The position numbers were made by a program, and so were the translations under genes. From Aureispira sp. CCB-QB1 (lineage in GTDB: Bacteria > Bacteroidota > Bacteroidia > Chitinophagales > Saprospiraceae): a DNA stretch of 64,000 nucleotides. The notes beneath the pieces were generated by a model that saw only the letters and a program-made list of their open reading frames with translations, did not search any database and was not told where the DNA came from. Shown in pieces: positions 18,371-27,389 of the stretch (within the stretch, counting starts at the first letter, position 1; the number at the start of each line of letters is the position of its first letter). The stretch covers positions 124,001 through 188,000 of the forward strand of contig NZ_JHBV01000024.1 of NCBI RefSeq assembly GCF_000724545.1. Reading direction: 5' to 3'.

Positions 18371-19663
18371 TTATGTTTTCCTAGGTTTCTTTTTGGCTGC
18401 TGGGAACAAAACATTATTCAAAATAAGTCGATATCCAGCAGATTGCTTGTGCAACTCTAAATCGGTTGGCGGGTCGTGTACAAAATGACGATAATCTTCA
18501 GGGTCATGACCACCATAAAAACTCCAAAATCCTTTTTGAAAGGTTCCGTGAATGTACCGTGCTTCATTAGCCGGTTTGTTTTCTCCCAAAATCAATACAT
18601 TAGATTTAATTTGATCTTTTCTAAATGCCGTTGTCTGTCCCATAAAACCTTTTACGGTCTTAGTATGTGACTGTGTCAACATCGTAGGAACAGGATCCCA
18701 TTTTGCAGAAAAATCAAATAAAGTAAAATAATCCACATCATCCTTTACCCTTCTAGAGGGTGATGTCAAGGGAGAAGCATCTATGGTAGAAAATTCATAC
18801 TTCAAGGGATCTCTTACCAATTTAAAATCCTTAAAAGCAAACGTATTGTTATAATTCAACTTCTCTTGTGCCTGAGGGTCGGGAGCATCTCCATCGTACA
18901 TATAATCACATATATCAACGCCATCAGCAGCCAAAGTAATATCATAAGTATCAGTAGCAGAACACATTGCAAACATAAATCCACCACCAGAGACAAATTC
19001 CCGAATTTTCTTAACAACGGCTAGTTTCAGTTGAGAAACTTTGCTATATCCGTGTTTTTCGGCCAAAGCTTCCATACTTCGAACATGGTCTTTATACCAT
19101 TTTTGACTGCTATAATTGGCAAAGAATTTTCCAAATTGTCCTGTAAAATCTTCATGATGCAAATGCAGCCAATCGTATTCATTAAGTTTGCCATCTAATA
19201 CCTCGTCATCATACACCAAGTCATAAGGAATTTCTGCATAAGTTAATACCAGCGTAACGGCGTCATCCCAAGGCTGTACCTCTTTTCCTCTCACATTAAC
19301 AGTAGGACTATAAACAGCCACCTTAGGAGCCACCTCCAACTTCATTGCCTCCATGTTAACTTGAGGATCGTTTATTTCGTTCAAGATACTATTAAACGAG
19401 GCAGTTGGAATAACTTTGAAGGAAACACCTCTACGCATACATTCTTTTTTGAACACATCATTGTATTGAAATGCAAAACTTCCTCCATGATAATTCAGTA
19501 ACCAATACGCTTCTTGTTTCGCAGAAAGGACTTGGTAGGTAATGCCATACGCTTTCATATGATTGGTCTGGCTCTCATCCATTGGAATCAAGATATATCC
19601 CTGACCTAGCACACTTCCTGCTCCTGCCAGCAAGGCAAGATAAAAGAAAATATGTTTAAGCAT
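18371..19663 (-). CDS. Exported protein of the Bacteroidota family labelled 'asparagine synthetase B' (no synthetase domain)
   Basis: Homologues in many Bacteroidota carry the name asparagine synthetase B, but nothing in this sequence supports it: there is no N-terminal Cys2 glutaminase nucleophile and no SGGxDS PP-loop. Instead a signal peptide (residues 1-20, ending VLGQ) is followed by the family start GYILIPMDESQTNHMKAYGI, then WLLNYHGGSF, DWLHLHHEDFTGQ near 165, SGGGFMFAMCSATDTYDI near 230 and FWSFYGGHDPEDY near 390. HLHHEDFTG and GGHDPED look like metal or carbohydrate binding sites. GGGFMFAMCSATD resembles a class I glutamine-amidotransferase-like (ThuA/GATase1) nucleophile elbow with cysteine. 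Periplasmic function unknown. Confidence 0.75.
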   Translation of the reverse strand: MLKHIFFYLALLAGAGSVLGQGYILIPMDESQTNHMKAYGITYQVLSAKQEAYWLLNYHGGSFAFQYNDVFKKECMRRGVSFKVIPTASFNSILNEINDPQVNMEAMKLEVAPKVAVYSPTVNVRGKEVQPWDDAVTLVLTYAEIPYDLVYDDEVLDGKLNEYDWLHLHHEDFTGQFGKFFANYSSQKWYKDHVRSMEALAEKHGYSKVSQLKLAVVKKIREFVSGGGFMFAMCSATDTYDITLAADGVDICDYMYDGDAPDPQAQEKLNYNNTFAFKDFKLVRDPLKYEFSTIDASPLTSPSRRVKDDVDYFTLFDFSAKWDPVPTMLTQSHTKTVKGFMGQTTAFRKDQIKSNVLILGENKPANEARYIHGTFQKGFWSFYGGHDPEDYRHFVHDPPTDLELHKQSAGYRLILNNVLFPAAKKKPRKT

Positions 19664-20179
19664 ATATTATTATTTTCATGATAAAATATATTTTAAATTT
19701 AACGATCTATTTCTCTTATTGGTTGAGCATTAGATCAACTTTTAGCCTCATTTTTGTAATAGTCGTGTAATTGATCAACAAGAGGCACTGATTAGTTTAT
19801 AGATAAGACTAGAATTAAGCCAAAAATTATAATTTTAAGCACTATCAAATCAATTGTCCATAATGTAGGTATACAAAGTAGGGCATTAAATCTATAAAAA
19901 TAATTTCTTAACAGTAATTAACACCAAATGTTATTTATGAACCAAGCTATTTTTCTTACTTATTCGACCTTATGTTAATCCCAAAAACGCCAAATAAATC
20001 AAATCATATAGCGTTCAAAAAGCAATAATATTCTGCCTGAAAATGAATGAAGAAGCTCAACAGATTAAAAAAAATAGCAAAAACTTTGGTTATACAATTG
20101 TAAATATCCATCTTTGCCACTGATTATAAAACAAATTACCGAAAGGTTTTTTTATTGATTATTCAAAATAATACAAGTT
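19664..20179. other. Intergenic region, 516 bases, between divergent genes
   Basis: AT-rich, no open frame of note. It must contain the divergent promoters of the 430-aa gene and of acpP; the only good box is the one at 20085-20116. No inverted repeats with stable stems or known RNA folds were recognised. Confidence 0.5.
20085..20116 (+). promoter_or_regulatory. Candidate Bacteroidota-type promoter of acpP
   Basis: TTTG at 20085-20088, a 20-base spacer and CATCTTTG at 20109-20116; the last box differs from the TAnnTTTG consensus only at its first base. It would start transcription about 55 bases before the acpP ATG. Confidence 0.45.
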
Positions 20180-20419
20180 ATGTCAACTATAACTGAACGC
20201 GTAACCAAAATTATCGCAGACAAACTAGTTATCGATGCATCTGAAGTAACTGCAGAAGCAAATTTTAAGCAAGATTTAGGTGCTGATTCAATTGACTTAG
20301 TAGAATTGATAATGGAGTTCGAAAGAGAATTTGAACTTTCTATCCCTGACGAGAAAGCAGAAGAAATCCAAACTGTGGGTAATGCCATAGAGTTCTTGGA
20401 AGCAGCTATAAATAGCTAA
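20180..20419 (+). CDS. acpP: Acyl carrier protein
   Basis: Small acidic carrier of fatty-acid synthesis intermediates. The phosphopantetheine attachment motif LGADSIDLVELIMEFE is complete, with Ser37 as the modified residue. 79 residues is the normal size. fabF follows 211 bases downstream on the same strand, the arrangement common in bacteria, but with a strong hairpin terminator between them. The start MSTITERVTKIIADKL is typical of the family. Confidence 0.97.
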   Translation: MSTITERVTKIIADKLVIDASEVTAEANFKQDLGADSIDLVELIMEFEREFELSIPDEKAEEIQTVGNAIEFLEAAINS

Positions 20420-20438
20420 CCAAAAAGAGCTTATGTAT

Positions 20439-20478
20439 AAGCGTTGAAGCATAATGCTTCAACGCTTGTTCTTTTTTA
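20439..20478 (+). terminator. Intrinsic terminator between acpP and fabF
   Basis: AAGCGTTGAAGCAT pairs perfectly with ATGCTTCAACGCTT (14 bp, tip unpaired), followed by GTTCTTTTTT. It would let most transcripts end after acpP. Confidence 0.85.
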
Positions 20479-20630
20479 TAGACTATGTACTATTTTTCTT
20501 CAATCAAGTTGATTTAGAACGATAAATTTAATCTTTAATCAATTGATTTAAGCTTTCAGCTAACTCTTATACAGTTAGCCTTTTTTTAATAAAAAAATTA
20601 TCTGTTTAACATATCAATCCCAAAAATACT

Positions 20631-21890
20631 ATGCAAAACAGAAGAGTAGTTGTTACAGGATTAGGTGCCTTGACTCCTATTGGTAACACCGTTGAAGAAT
20701 TTTGGTCTGCTTTACTAGAAGGCAAATCTGGTGCAGGACCAATTAAAAATTTTGATGCATCAAAGTTTAAAACACAATTTGCTTGTGAAATAAAAAACTT
20801 TAATGTGACAGAGGTCTTAGGAGACCGTCGTTTGGAAAGAAGAACAGACAAATTTGTCCAATACGCCTTAGCAGCTAGTGATCAAGCGGTTAGAGATGCT
20901 AAGTTAGACACTATTAGCCAAGACATCAAAGATGAAATTGGTGTACTTTGGTCTTCAGGTATTGGAGGATTGGAATCTTTGCAAGAGGAAATTGAAAAAT
21001 TCAAAGATGGAGATGGTACGCCTCGTTTCTCTCCTTTGTTGGTTCCCAAAATGATTGTAGATGCCGCAGCAGGTAACATTTCTATTCGCAATAATTTTAA
21101 AGGAATTACAGCAGCAGTAGTAACAGCTTGTGCTTCAACTACTCATGCTTCTAGTATTGCTTTTGATTTGATTCGTATAGGGCGCGCAGATGTAATATTG
21201 GTCGGGGGCTCTGAAGCTTCTGTAACTACCGTTGGAGTGGGTGCTTTTGGTGCTTTAAAAGCGCTGTCCAAAAGAAATGAAAACCCAACAGCTGCATCTA
21301 GACCTTATGATAAAAATCGCGATGGTTTTGTTTTAGGCGAAGGTGCTGGTGCTATTGTATTAGAAGAATACGAACACGCCAAAAAACGTGGTGCAACCAT
21401 CTATGCAGAATTGGTAGGAACAGCTATGACTTCTGATGCTTATCATATTACAGCGCCAGATCCTGAAGGTGCAGGTGCAGCTAAAGTAATGCAAAAAGCA
21501 TTAGATTGTGCTGGATTAACATCTAAAGATATTGACTATATCAATACACATGGTACCTCTACTCCACTAGGAGATGTGATGGAAATTACAGCCATAGAAA
21601 AAGTTTTTGGAGAAGATGCTTATAACTTAAATATAAGTTCTACTAAATCTATGACAGGACATTTATTGGGTGCCGCTGGTGCTATTGAGTCTGTCATTTG
21701 TATCAAAACTATCTGTGAAAGTATTGTTCCTGCAACCATCAATCACGAAGAAACCGATCCTGAAATTAATCCTCGATTAAACCTAACGCCTAATACTCCT
21801 CAAAAAAGAGAAGTACGTGCTGCGCTAAGCAATAGCTTTGGTTTTGGAGGACATAATTCGACAATCATTTTCAAAAAGTTTGAAGAATAA
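20631..21890 (+). CDS. fabF: 3-oxoacyl-[acyl-carrier-protein] synthase II
   Basis: Elongating condensing enzyme of type II fatty-acid synthesis, joining malonyl-ACP to acyl-ACP. The Cys-His-His triad is visible: Cys167 in TACAST, His307 in NTHGTSTPLGD, His344 in KSMTGHLLGAAGA; the C-terminal glycine loop is NSFGFGGHNS. Length 419 is standard. It follows acpP and precedes rnc by 313 bases, a gene order (acpP-fabF-rnc) conserved across many bacteria. A terminator lies just after the stop. Confidence 0.97.
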   Translation: MQNRRVVVTGLGALTPIGNTVEEFWSALLEGKSGAGPIKNFDASKFKTQFACEIKNFNVTEVLGDRRLERRTDKFVQYALAASDQAVRDAKLDTISQDIKDEIGVLWSSGIGGLESLQEEIEKFKDGDGTPRFSPLLVPKMIVDAAAGNISIRNNFKGITAAVVTACASTTHASSIAFDLIRIGRADVILVGGSEASVTTVGVGAFGALKALSKRNENPTAASRPYDKNRDGFVLGEGAGAIVLEEYEHAKKRGATIYAELVGTAMTSDAYHITAPDPEGAGAAKVMQKALDCAGLTSKDIDYINTHGTSTPLGDVMEITAIEKVFGEDAYNLNISSTKSMTGHLLGAAGAIESVICIKTICESIVPATINHEETDPEINPRLNLTPNTPQKREVRAALSNSFGFGGHNSTIIFKKFEE

Positions 21891-22203
21891 TTTTATTCTT
21901 GCTATATTGACAAGGTATTAAGGGATAATGCATTAATAATAGAGTGTATTATCCCTTCTTATTTTATGTTAAGACAGTAGAAATCAAACAACTACTCTTA
22001 ACCAATGAAACTTCTATTTGTCTATCAATCAACGCACTAATATATTTAAAATGGTGCAAATAGAGTTTTGTTAACAAACTCCCCTTGTTATCAACCAATA
22101 CAACACAAACACCCAAATAAACAAACTTTGGTCTAAAATCACTTAGATAGATTCACAAGAAGAACTAAAAAACTATTGGGGAGGGTTTTATAAATAATAT
22201 GTT
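21891..22203. other. Intergenic region, 313 bases, fabF to rnc
   Basis: Contains the fabF terminator at 21920-21965. The remainder is AT-rich, and no further gene or recognised RNA was found. Confidence 0.5.
21920..21965 (+). terminator. Intrinsic terminator after fabF
   Basis: AAGGGATAAT pairs with ATTATCCCTT across an 18-base loop, followed by CTTATTTT. Confidence 0.7.
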
Positions 22204-22956
22204 GTGGTAAGAAAAATTTATAATCTAACTTTATCTACGGATAAAGCTTTTGTAAAAGAGTTGCGAAAAATACTGGGTTTTACTCCCAAACATGTACATT
22301 TCTACAAACGAGCTTTTACGCATAAATCATTAACATCCAAGGAAGAAAACACCAAAACTCGTTATCCTACTAATAACGAACGACTTGAGTTTTTGGGAGA
22401 TGCCATATTAGATTCTGTAACAGCTGAATACTTGTTTCGAAAATATCCTACTCAAGACGAGGGCTTTTTGACGCAGATGCGTTCCAAAATGGTCAACAGA
22501 AAAGCACTAAACAAAATTGCCGAACACATGGAATTGGATATCTTTTTGCGCCAATTGGGAGCAACTAGAATTAGCCAAACAATGATGGGGAATACTTTTG
22601 AGGCATTTGTAGGAGCTGTTTATTTGGATGTTGGCTATCGCCAAACGAAGTCTTTTATTATCAATAAAATGCTTCGTCAATATATTGATGTGCATGAATT
22701 AGAAAGCGTCAATACTAACTATAAAAGTCAATTGTTGGAATACAGCCAAAAAAATCAAAAAACTATTTCTTACGATGTTCTGGATCATTATAGAACCAAA
22801 AACAACCGAGAACGTTTTAAAATTGCCGTATTATTAGATGGCAAAGCTTTGGCAACGGCTGAAGACTACAGCAAAAAAAGTGCAGAACAAAAAGCTTCCG
22901 AAAAAGCATTAATTCAAATGGGAGTACTAAAAAAAGAAGGCAAGAACAAACGATAA
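22204..22956 (+). CDS. rnc: Ribonuclease III
   Basis: Double-strand-specific endoribonuclease for rRNA and mRNA processing. The signature NERLEFLGDAILD is at 58-70 with catalytic acidic residues; the second catalytic glutamate lies in GNTFEAFVGAVYLD. A dsRNA-binding domain occupies about 175-245 (NYKSQLLEYSQKN, then EDYSKKSAEQKASEKALIQM). The start is a GTG at 22204: a stop codon at 22195 in the same frame rules out anything longer, and the nearby ATG at 22199 is in another frame and stops at once. 250 residues fits the family. Confidence 0.95.
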   Translation: MVRKIYNLTLSTDKAFVKELRKILGFTPKHVHFYKRAFTHKSLTSKEENTKTRYPTNNERLEFLGDAILDSVTAEYLFRKYPTQDEGFLTQMRSKMVNRKALNKIAEHMELDIFLRQLGATRISQTMMGNTFEAFVGAVYLDVGYRQTKSFIINKMLRQYIDVHELESVNTNYKSQLLEYSQKNQKTISYDVLDHYRTKNNRERFKIAVLLDGKALATAEDYSKKSAEQKASEKALIQMGVLKKEGKNKR

Positions 22957-23009
22957 TGAGATCCTAAACAATTGTTAAGGGAACAACTATACAGATAATT
23001 TTTCTGTTG

Positions 23010-23046
23010 AAGTGAGAAGGCAAAAGCTTTACTCACTTTCTTATTT
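23010..23046 (+). terminator. Intrinsic terminator after rnc
   Basis: AAGTGAG / CTCACTT outer stem with an inner AAGGC / GCTTT stem, followed by TCTTATTTTT. Confidence 0.7.
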
Positions 23047-23096
23047 TTGTTAACACCTATCTCATCAATAGTATAACTTTTCAGAACGTATTACAT

Positions 23097-23624
23097 ATGA
23101 AAAAACTAAAAGAACTATTATTTATTCCTCTCATTATTTTTTTGGTTTGGGGAGCTATCAAAATTTACCGAATGCCTGGGCAAAGCAATGGTTCTATTGC
23201 TCCAGATTTTGTAGGGTATATGCCTAACGGTGACTCTCTTCGTTTATCGGATTTTAAGGGGCAATTGGTCTTATTAGATTTTTGGGGAAGTTGGTGTGGT
23301 CCTTGCCGCCAACATAATAAACAACTGGTGCCATTGTATAAAAAATATCAAGGAGTTCGATTTAAAAATGAAAGTAGTTTTACCATTATTTCTGTTGGAA
23401 TTGAAACAGATCGAAACCGTTGGTTAGCAGCTATAGAAAAGGATAACTTAGAATGGCCCAACCATGTTTCGGATATTAAACGCCTAAACGATCATGTTGC
23501 TTTGGCTTATGGCATCAAAGAAATTCCAAATACTTTTTTGATTGATGGCACGGGTAAAATTATTGGTGTCAATCTGTTAACCGAAAAAATAGACGAAATA
23601 TTGGCAAATAGACGCCAAAATTAA
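23097..23624 (+). CDS. Membrane-anchored TlpA/ResA-like thioredoxin
   Basis: Periplasm-facing thiol-disulfide reductase of the TlpA/ResA/AhpC-TSA type. One N-terminal helix (about 8-24) anchors it; the thioredoxin-like fold starts at APDFVGYMPNG, with the redox motif WCGPC at 66-70 in LLDFWGSWCGPCRQ. The cis-proline segment is IKEIPNTFLIDGTGKI. 175 residues matches single-domain members. It could serve cytochrome c maturation or periplasmic reduction; neighbours (rnc upstream, grpE downstream) do not decide. No partner DsbD-like gene is in the window. Confidence 0.88.
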   Translation: MKKLKELLFIPLIIFLVWGAIKIYRMPGQSNGSIAPDFVGYMPNGDSLRLSDFKGQLVLLDFWGSWCGPCRQHNKQLVPLYKKYQGVRFKNESSFTIISVGIETDRNRWLAAIEKDNLEWPNHVSDIKRLNDHVALAYGIKEIPNTFLIDGTGKIIGVNLLTEKIDEILANRRQN

Positions 23625-23772
23625 GACTATTTTACATTCGTTAAACTGGTTTTCTGACAAATTGTCTTTATTTTTGCGCTGGCAAACATTTTGACTAGCC
23701 AAAAGTAGCTCATTTTTTTAAAATGAGTGGGATTATTTATTTTCTAAAATTAGAAGATTTTAAATAGAATAC

Positions 23773-24402
23773 ATGAACAAGAAAGAAATTCCTGTTGACG
23801 GTCCTGAAAATGAGGAAAACCTAGACAACGTGACAACAGAAGAAACAAACAATACAACAGAGGATTCTACTGTTGATAATACGTCAGAAGAAACTACACC
23901 AGAGCAAGAGCAAAACGCAGAGGAAGTAGCATCGACCAAAGAACATGAGGAAAAAGAGGAGAGTAAACTTTCTGAAACAGAGCGTTTGCAAAAGGAATTA
24001 GGAGAGATGAAAGATAAATACTTGCGTATTTTTGCTGAGTTTGACAACTATAGAAAAAGAACGATCAAAGAGCGCCAAGATATTATCAAATTAGCCGCAA
24101 AAGACTCTCTAGCAGCTTTATTGCCAGCAGTAGATGATTTTAGTAGAGCAATTGATAATGAAGAAAGTATGCCTGAAGGTGTTATTTTGATTTACAATAA
24201 GTTGTACAAAGCTCTAGAGCAACAAGGCATCAAAGAAATGGAGACAACAGGTCAAGATTTTGATCCAGAATTGCATGAAGCATTAACCAAAATACCTGCT
24301 CCTTCTGAGGAACTAAAAGGAAAAATTATCGATACAATTGAGAAAGGTTATTATCTAAATGATAAAATTATTCGTTACGCTAAAGTTGTTGTAGGCGAAT
24401 AA
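23773..24402 (+). CDS. grpE: GrpE nucleotide-exchange factor
   Basis: Exchanges ADP for ATP on DnaK. The first ~75 residues are a disordered, very acidic Glu/Thr tail; a coiled coil follows (LSETERLQKELGEMKDKYLR), then the GrpE signature FAEFDNYRKRTIKERQDI and the C-terminal beta domain, ending KIIRYAKVVVGE. dnaJ begins 107 bases downstream, so grpE-dnaJ form the usual pair; dnaK is not in the window. A short inverted repeat, CATCTTAT/ATAAGATG (24422-24450), lies between them. No HrcA CIRCE site is seen upstream. Confidence 0.96.
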   Translation: MNKKEIPVDGPENEENLDNVTTEETNNTTEDSTVDNTSEETTPEQEQNAEEVASTKEHEEKEESKLSETERLQKELGEMKDKYLRIFAEFDNYRKRTIKERQDIIKLAAKDSLAALLPAVDDFSRAIDNEESMPEGVILIYNKLYKALEQQGIKEMETTGQDFDPELHEALTKIPAPSEELKGKIIDTIEKGYYLNDKIIRYAKVVVGE

Positions 24403-24509
24403 ACTTTCTTTCTCACAAACTCATCTTATATCTTTATTAAAATAAGATGGATGCTGGTTTTGTGGCTAATCTGTAAACACAAAATCCTCGAACTTTTAAT
24501 TAAAACAAA

Positions 24510-25664
24510 ATGGCAGAAAAAAGAGATTATTACGATATTCTAGGTGCTAGCAAAAGTGCGTCTAAAGATGAGCTAAAAAAAGCTTATCGAAAGGTAGCCT
24601 TAAAATATCATCCAGATAGAAATCCTGATGACAAAGAGGCGGAAGCTAAATTTAAAGAAGCAGCTGAGGCTTATGAAGTCCTCTCGGACGACCAAAAACG
24701 TGCTCGCTATGACCAATATGGCCATGCTGGGGTAAACAACCAAGCAGGAGGCGGTCATTATGGCGGTTTTGGCAATATGGAGGATATTTTCTCTCAGTTT
24801 AGTGATATTTTTGGTGGCGGATTTAGTAGCAGCAGAGGTGGCAGACAGCAACAACAACGTGGACAAAGAGGTTCTAATTTGCGTATTAAAGTAAGTTTAA
24901 CCTTGGAGGAAATTAATGAAGGAGCTACCAAGAAAATAAAGGTTAAAAAATATGTGGGTTGTAAGACCTGTAACGGTTCTGGTGCCAAGGACAAAAATTC
25001 GGTAAAAACTTGTCATACTTGTAATGGCTCTGGATATGTACGCCGTGTTCAACAAACATTCTTAGGGCAAATGCAAACAACTGCTGCTTGTCCTACTTGT
25101 CATGGCTCTGGTGAGATGATTACCAATAAATGTGGCTCTTGTAAAGGCGATGGTCGTGTTTATGGTGAGGAAATGATTAACTTAGAAATCCCTGCGGGGG
25201 TGAGCGAAGGCATGCAGTTGTCTATGAATGGCAAGGGAAATGCAGGGGTCAACGGGGGCGGTCCTGGTGACTTGTTGATTAACATAAAAGAGAAAGAACA
25301 CGAGCATTTTACCAGAGATGGTAATAATATTTTGTACGAGCTGGATGTTAATTTTGCAGATGCTGCCTTGGGTACAAGTCTAGAAGTCCCCACTCTAACA
25401 GGTAAGGTTAAAATTACCTTGCCGCAAGGAACACCTTCTGGTAAAATTTTCCGCTTGCGTGGCAAAGGCTTGCCTTCTATCCAAAGCTATGGAAAAGGAG
25501 ATCAATTAATTCATGTTAATATTTGGGTACCTAAAACCTTTACAGCTGAAGAGAAAAAAGCATTAGAAATTATCCGAAAAGGCAAAAACTTTCAACCCAA
25601 CGATGCAGAAAAAAGAGATCGTAAAGGATTGTTTGACAAGATGAAAGACTTTTTTGGTGGCTAA
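24510..25664 (+). CDS. dnaJ: Chaperone DnaJ (type I Hsp40)
   Basis: J-protein that delivers substrates to DnaK and stimulates its ATPase. J-domain at residues 4-68 with HPD in [11 protein letters not shown]; a Gly/Phe-Ser-Arg-rich linker at ~75-125; four zinc-binding CxxCxGxG repeats ([32 protein letters not shown]) at about 152-220; then the C-terminal substrate domains. 384 residues is normal. It is the second gene after grpE and ends at a terminator. Confidence 0.97.
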   Translation: MAEKRDYYDILGASKSASKDELKKAYRKVALKYHPDRNPDDKEAEAKFKEAAEAYEVLSDDQKRARYDQYGHAGVNNQAGGGHYGGFGNMEDIFSQFSDIFGGGFSSSRGGRQQQQRGQRGSNLRIKVSLTLEEINEGATKKIKVKKYVGCKTCNGSGAKDKNSVKTCHTCNGSGYVRRVQQTFLGQMQTTAACPTCHGSGEMITNKCGSCKGDGRVYGEEMINLEIPAGVSEGMQLSMNGKGNAGVNGGGPGDLLINIKEKEHEHFTRDGNNILYELDVNFADAALGTSLEVPTLTGKVKITLPQGTPSGKIFRLRGKGLPSIQSYGKGDQLIHVNIWVPKTFTAEEKKALEIIRKGKNFQPNDAEKRDRKGLFDKMKDFFGG

Positions 25665-25707
25665 AATAGCCTATCTAAATATATAAATCTATTTGGTATA
25701 GATAAGA

Positions 25708-25746
25708 AAAAGACTTTGGGGCTATCTTCAAAGTCTTTTTTTATTC
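25708..25746 (+). terminator. Intrinsic terminator after dnaJ
   Basis: AAAAAGACTTTG pairs with CAAAGTCTTTTT across a 10-base loop, with a T run after it. Confidence 0.85.
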
Positions 25747-25807
25747 CTTTTTTAAACTTGTATTATTTTTTTGGGGATGCAACACTATATACTCTATTGT
25801 AATTATA

Positions 25808-25836
25808 AAAAGACTGCCTAAAATTTAGACAGTCTC
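25808..25836 (-). terminator. Intrinsic terminator of the 305-aa lipoprotein gene
   Basis: AAAGACTG-CCTAAAATTTAGA-CAGTCTC stem; read on the minus strand it is followed by a U-rich tail (TTTTTATAAT). Confidence 0.75.
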
Positions 25837-25872
25837 ATCTTATATTCCCAAAACCCACCATTATAACATCAA

Positions 25873-26766
25873 CTAACTGTTGTTTTGAGCAATATCATCA
25901 CTTGTAGTAGGAACTTCTTTATTACATTTTCCTTTCCCATGATCTACTCGCTCCTCTTCCAAATCTATTTCATAAGTATCTCCATCCTTTGTCACGGTAG
26001 CTATAGCATCACAATTGCCATCTCCAAAATCGATACTAGAAATCATTCCATTTTTATCCAACTCTACGATACCTTGCTTGATATATTCACAAGAACGGTC
26101 TACCAATAAGGGCTCTACAACTGTACGGGTCATTACTTCATTATTTACCTCTACGGTAGCTGTCCCTTTCATAACAAAGACATCATTAAAACGGTCATCA
26201 TCTCCAAAACCAGCTCTCCAAGTATTGGTTCCTGTTGCAATTTTTGTAATTGTAGTCCCTTTTTTATCGATCATGGTGAGATTGGTTTCTACCAAAAACT
26301 CAGGCTGTCCTTCCGCAGATACAGAAACCGTTGTCATAACTTTGGTTCCTGTTATTTGACGCCCTTTAACCGAAAAATCCTTAAACGTCGTTGTTCGTTT
26401 GGCTCCTATCACAGCCATATCTTCTGACATTTCGACAATAATTTGTCCCTTTTTACGACATTTTTTACGATCCTCTACCCCATCTCCAAAATCAATGGTC
26501 AAAGCCCTAGGAAAAGCATCCTTGCCTGTATCATCTATTGTAGCTCCTGCGGGTAATCGTTCTTGCAAAGCAGTCGCTTCCACCCCTTTACTATTAAACG
26601 AAACAGCATCTACCTCGTCATCTATACTCCCCTCGCTATTGGTTAATTCTACGTCACTTTCTGTACTAATAAAATCAACGGCTGTCAACCAACTTGAGTG
26701 ACTACAAGATGCTACACCAATTCCCATTCCTAGCATTACAACTAAATTCATTTTCCAGTTCTTCAT
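25873..26766 (-). CDS. Lipoprotein of unknown function
   Basis: I start at the ATG at 26766 (MKNWKMNLVVMLGMGIGVASC), so that a lipobox ends at Cys21; an upstream ATG at 26790 would prepend eight residues. The mature protein is an acidic, beta-rich domain with repeated DFGDG-type segments (ALTIDFGDGVEDRKKCRKKG near 83, SSIDFGDGNCDAIA near 250), which might bind calcium, and three cysteines in the C-terminal part. Similar proteins are widespread in Bacteroidota as hypothetical lipoproteins. It lies convergent to dnaJ. Function not known. Confidence 0.65.
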   Translation of the reverse strand: MKNWKMNLVVMLGMGIGVASCSHSSWLTAVDFISTESDVELTNSEGSIDDEVDAVSFNSKGVEATALQERLPAGATIDDTGKDAFPRALTIDFGDGVEDRKKCRKKGQIIVEMSEDMAVIGAKRTTTFKDFSVKGRQITGTKVMTTVSVSAEGQPEFLVETNLTMIDKKGTTITKIATGTNTWRAGFGDDDRFNDVFVMKGTATVEVNNEVMTRTVVEPLLVDRSCEYIKQGIVELDKNGMISSIDFGDGNCDAIATVTKDGDTYEIDLEEERVDHGKGKCNKEVPTTSDDIAQNNS

Positions 26767-26891
26767 TTTTTCTGTTTTTGTGTGAGTCAAAAAATCAGAG
26801 TAAGTGGTGTAAAGAAGTCTTGCTACTTCTTATTACTTTGTCGTGCATAGACAACGTAATCCCCTAAAAATGATTTTGAAAAATGGCTCGA

Positions 26892-27389
26892 TTAGGAGCG
26901 GCTTTGTATCTTTTGTTCTAATTTAGTCGTAGAATAACCTTCTATAAAAGTTAGGCTTTTGACTTGTCCTCCATTGGCTAAAACACATTTGCTACCCACA
27001 ATTTCTTCAATAGACCAATCTCCCCCTTTGACTAAAACATCTGGTTGAATTGCTTCAATTAATTGCAATGGAGTGTCTTCTTCAAAAAGCACGACTAAAT
27101 CAACCATTTCTAAACTAGCTAACAAATGCGCACGGTTGGTTTGATCCTTGATAGGGCGATGTTTGCCTTTTAATCGGCTTACAGATGCATCGGAGTTTAA
27201 ACCAATAACTAATTTTTGTCCTTGCGCTGCCGCCTCAGCTAAATAAGCAAGATGTCCTAGATGAACTAAATCAAAACAACCGTTGGTAAACACGACTTCT
27301 AAGCCATTATTTTGCCATTTTCGGACAGTTTGTACAGCTGTTGACCAATCTTGTATTTTATTGCTGATCTTCTGGAAGAGTGGGTTCAT
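26892..27389 (-). CDS. rfaE2: D-glycero-beta-D-manno-heptose 1-phosphate adenylyltransferase (HldE C-domain type)
   Basis: Cytidylyltransferase-fold enzyme forming ADP-heptose for lipopolysaccharide core from heptose-1-phosphate. The nucleotide-binding motif is TNGCFDLVHLGHLAYL, followed by VIGLNSDASVSRLKG and the substrate segment VLVKGGDWSIEEIVG. Only the adenylyltransferase half is present; the sugar-kinase domain of full HldE is missing, as in split RfaE2. I start at the ATG at 27389 (MNPLFQKISNKIQ), which overlaps the preceding gene by 32 bases, pointing to translational coupling. Earlier in-frame starts read through the hydrophobic coding region of the other gene. Confidence 0.9.
   Translation of the reverse strand: MNPLFQKISNKIQDWSTAVQTVRKWQNNGLEVVFTNGCFDLVHLGHLAYLAEAAAQGQKLVIGLNSDASVSRLKGKHRPIKDQTNRAHLLASLEMVDLVVLFEEDTPLQLIEAIQPDVLVKGGDWSIEEIVGSKCVLANGGQVKSLTFIEGYSTTKLEQKIQSRS

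Noticed and set aside
24422-24450. Hairpin between grpE and dnaJ as a terminator
   Set aside because: There is no U tract after the stem, so it is not a good terminator; possibly an RNA-stability element only.
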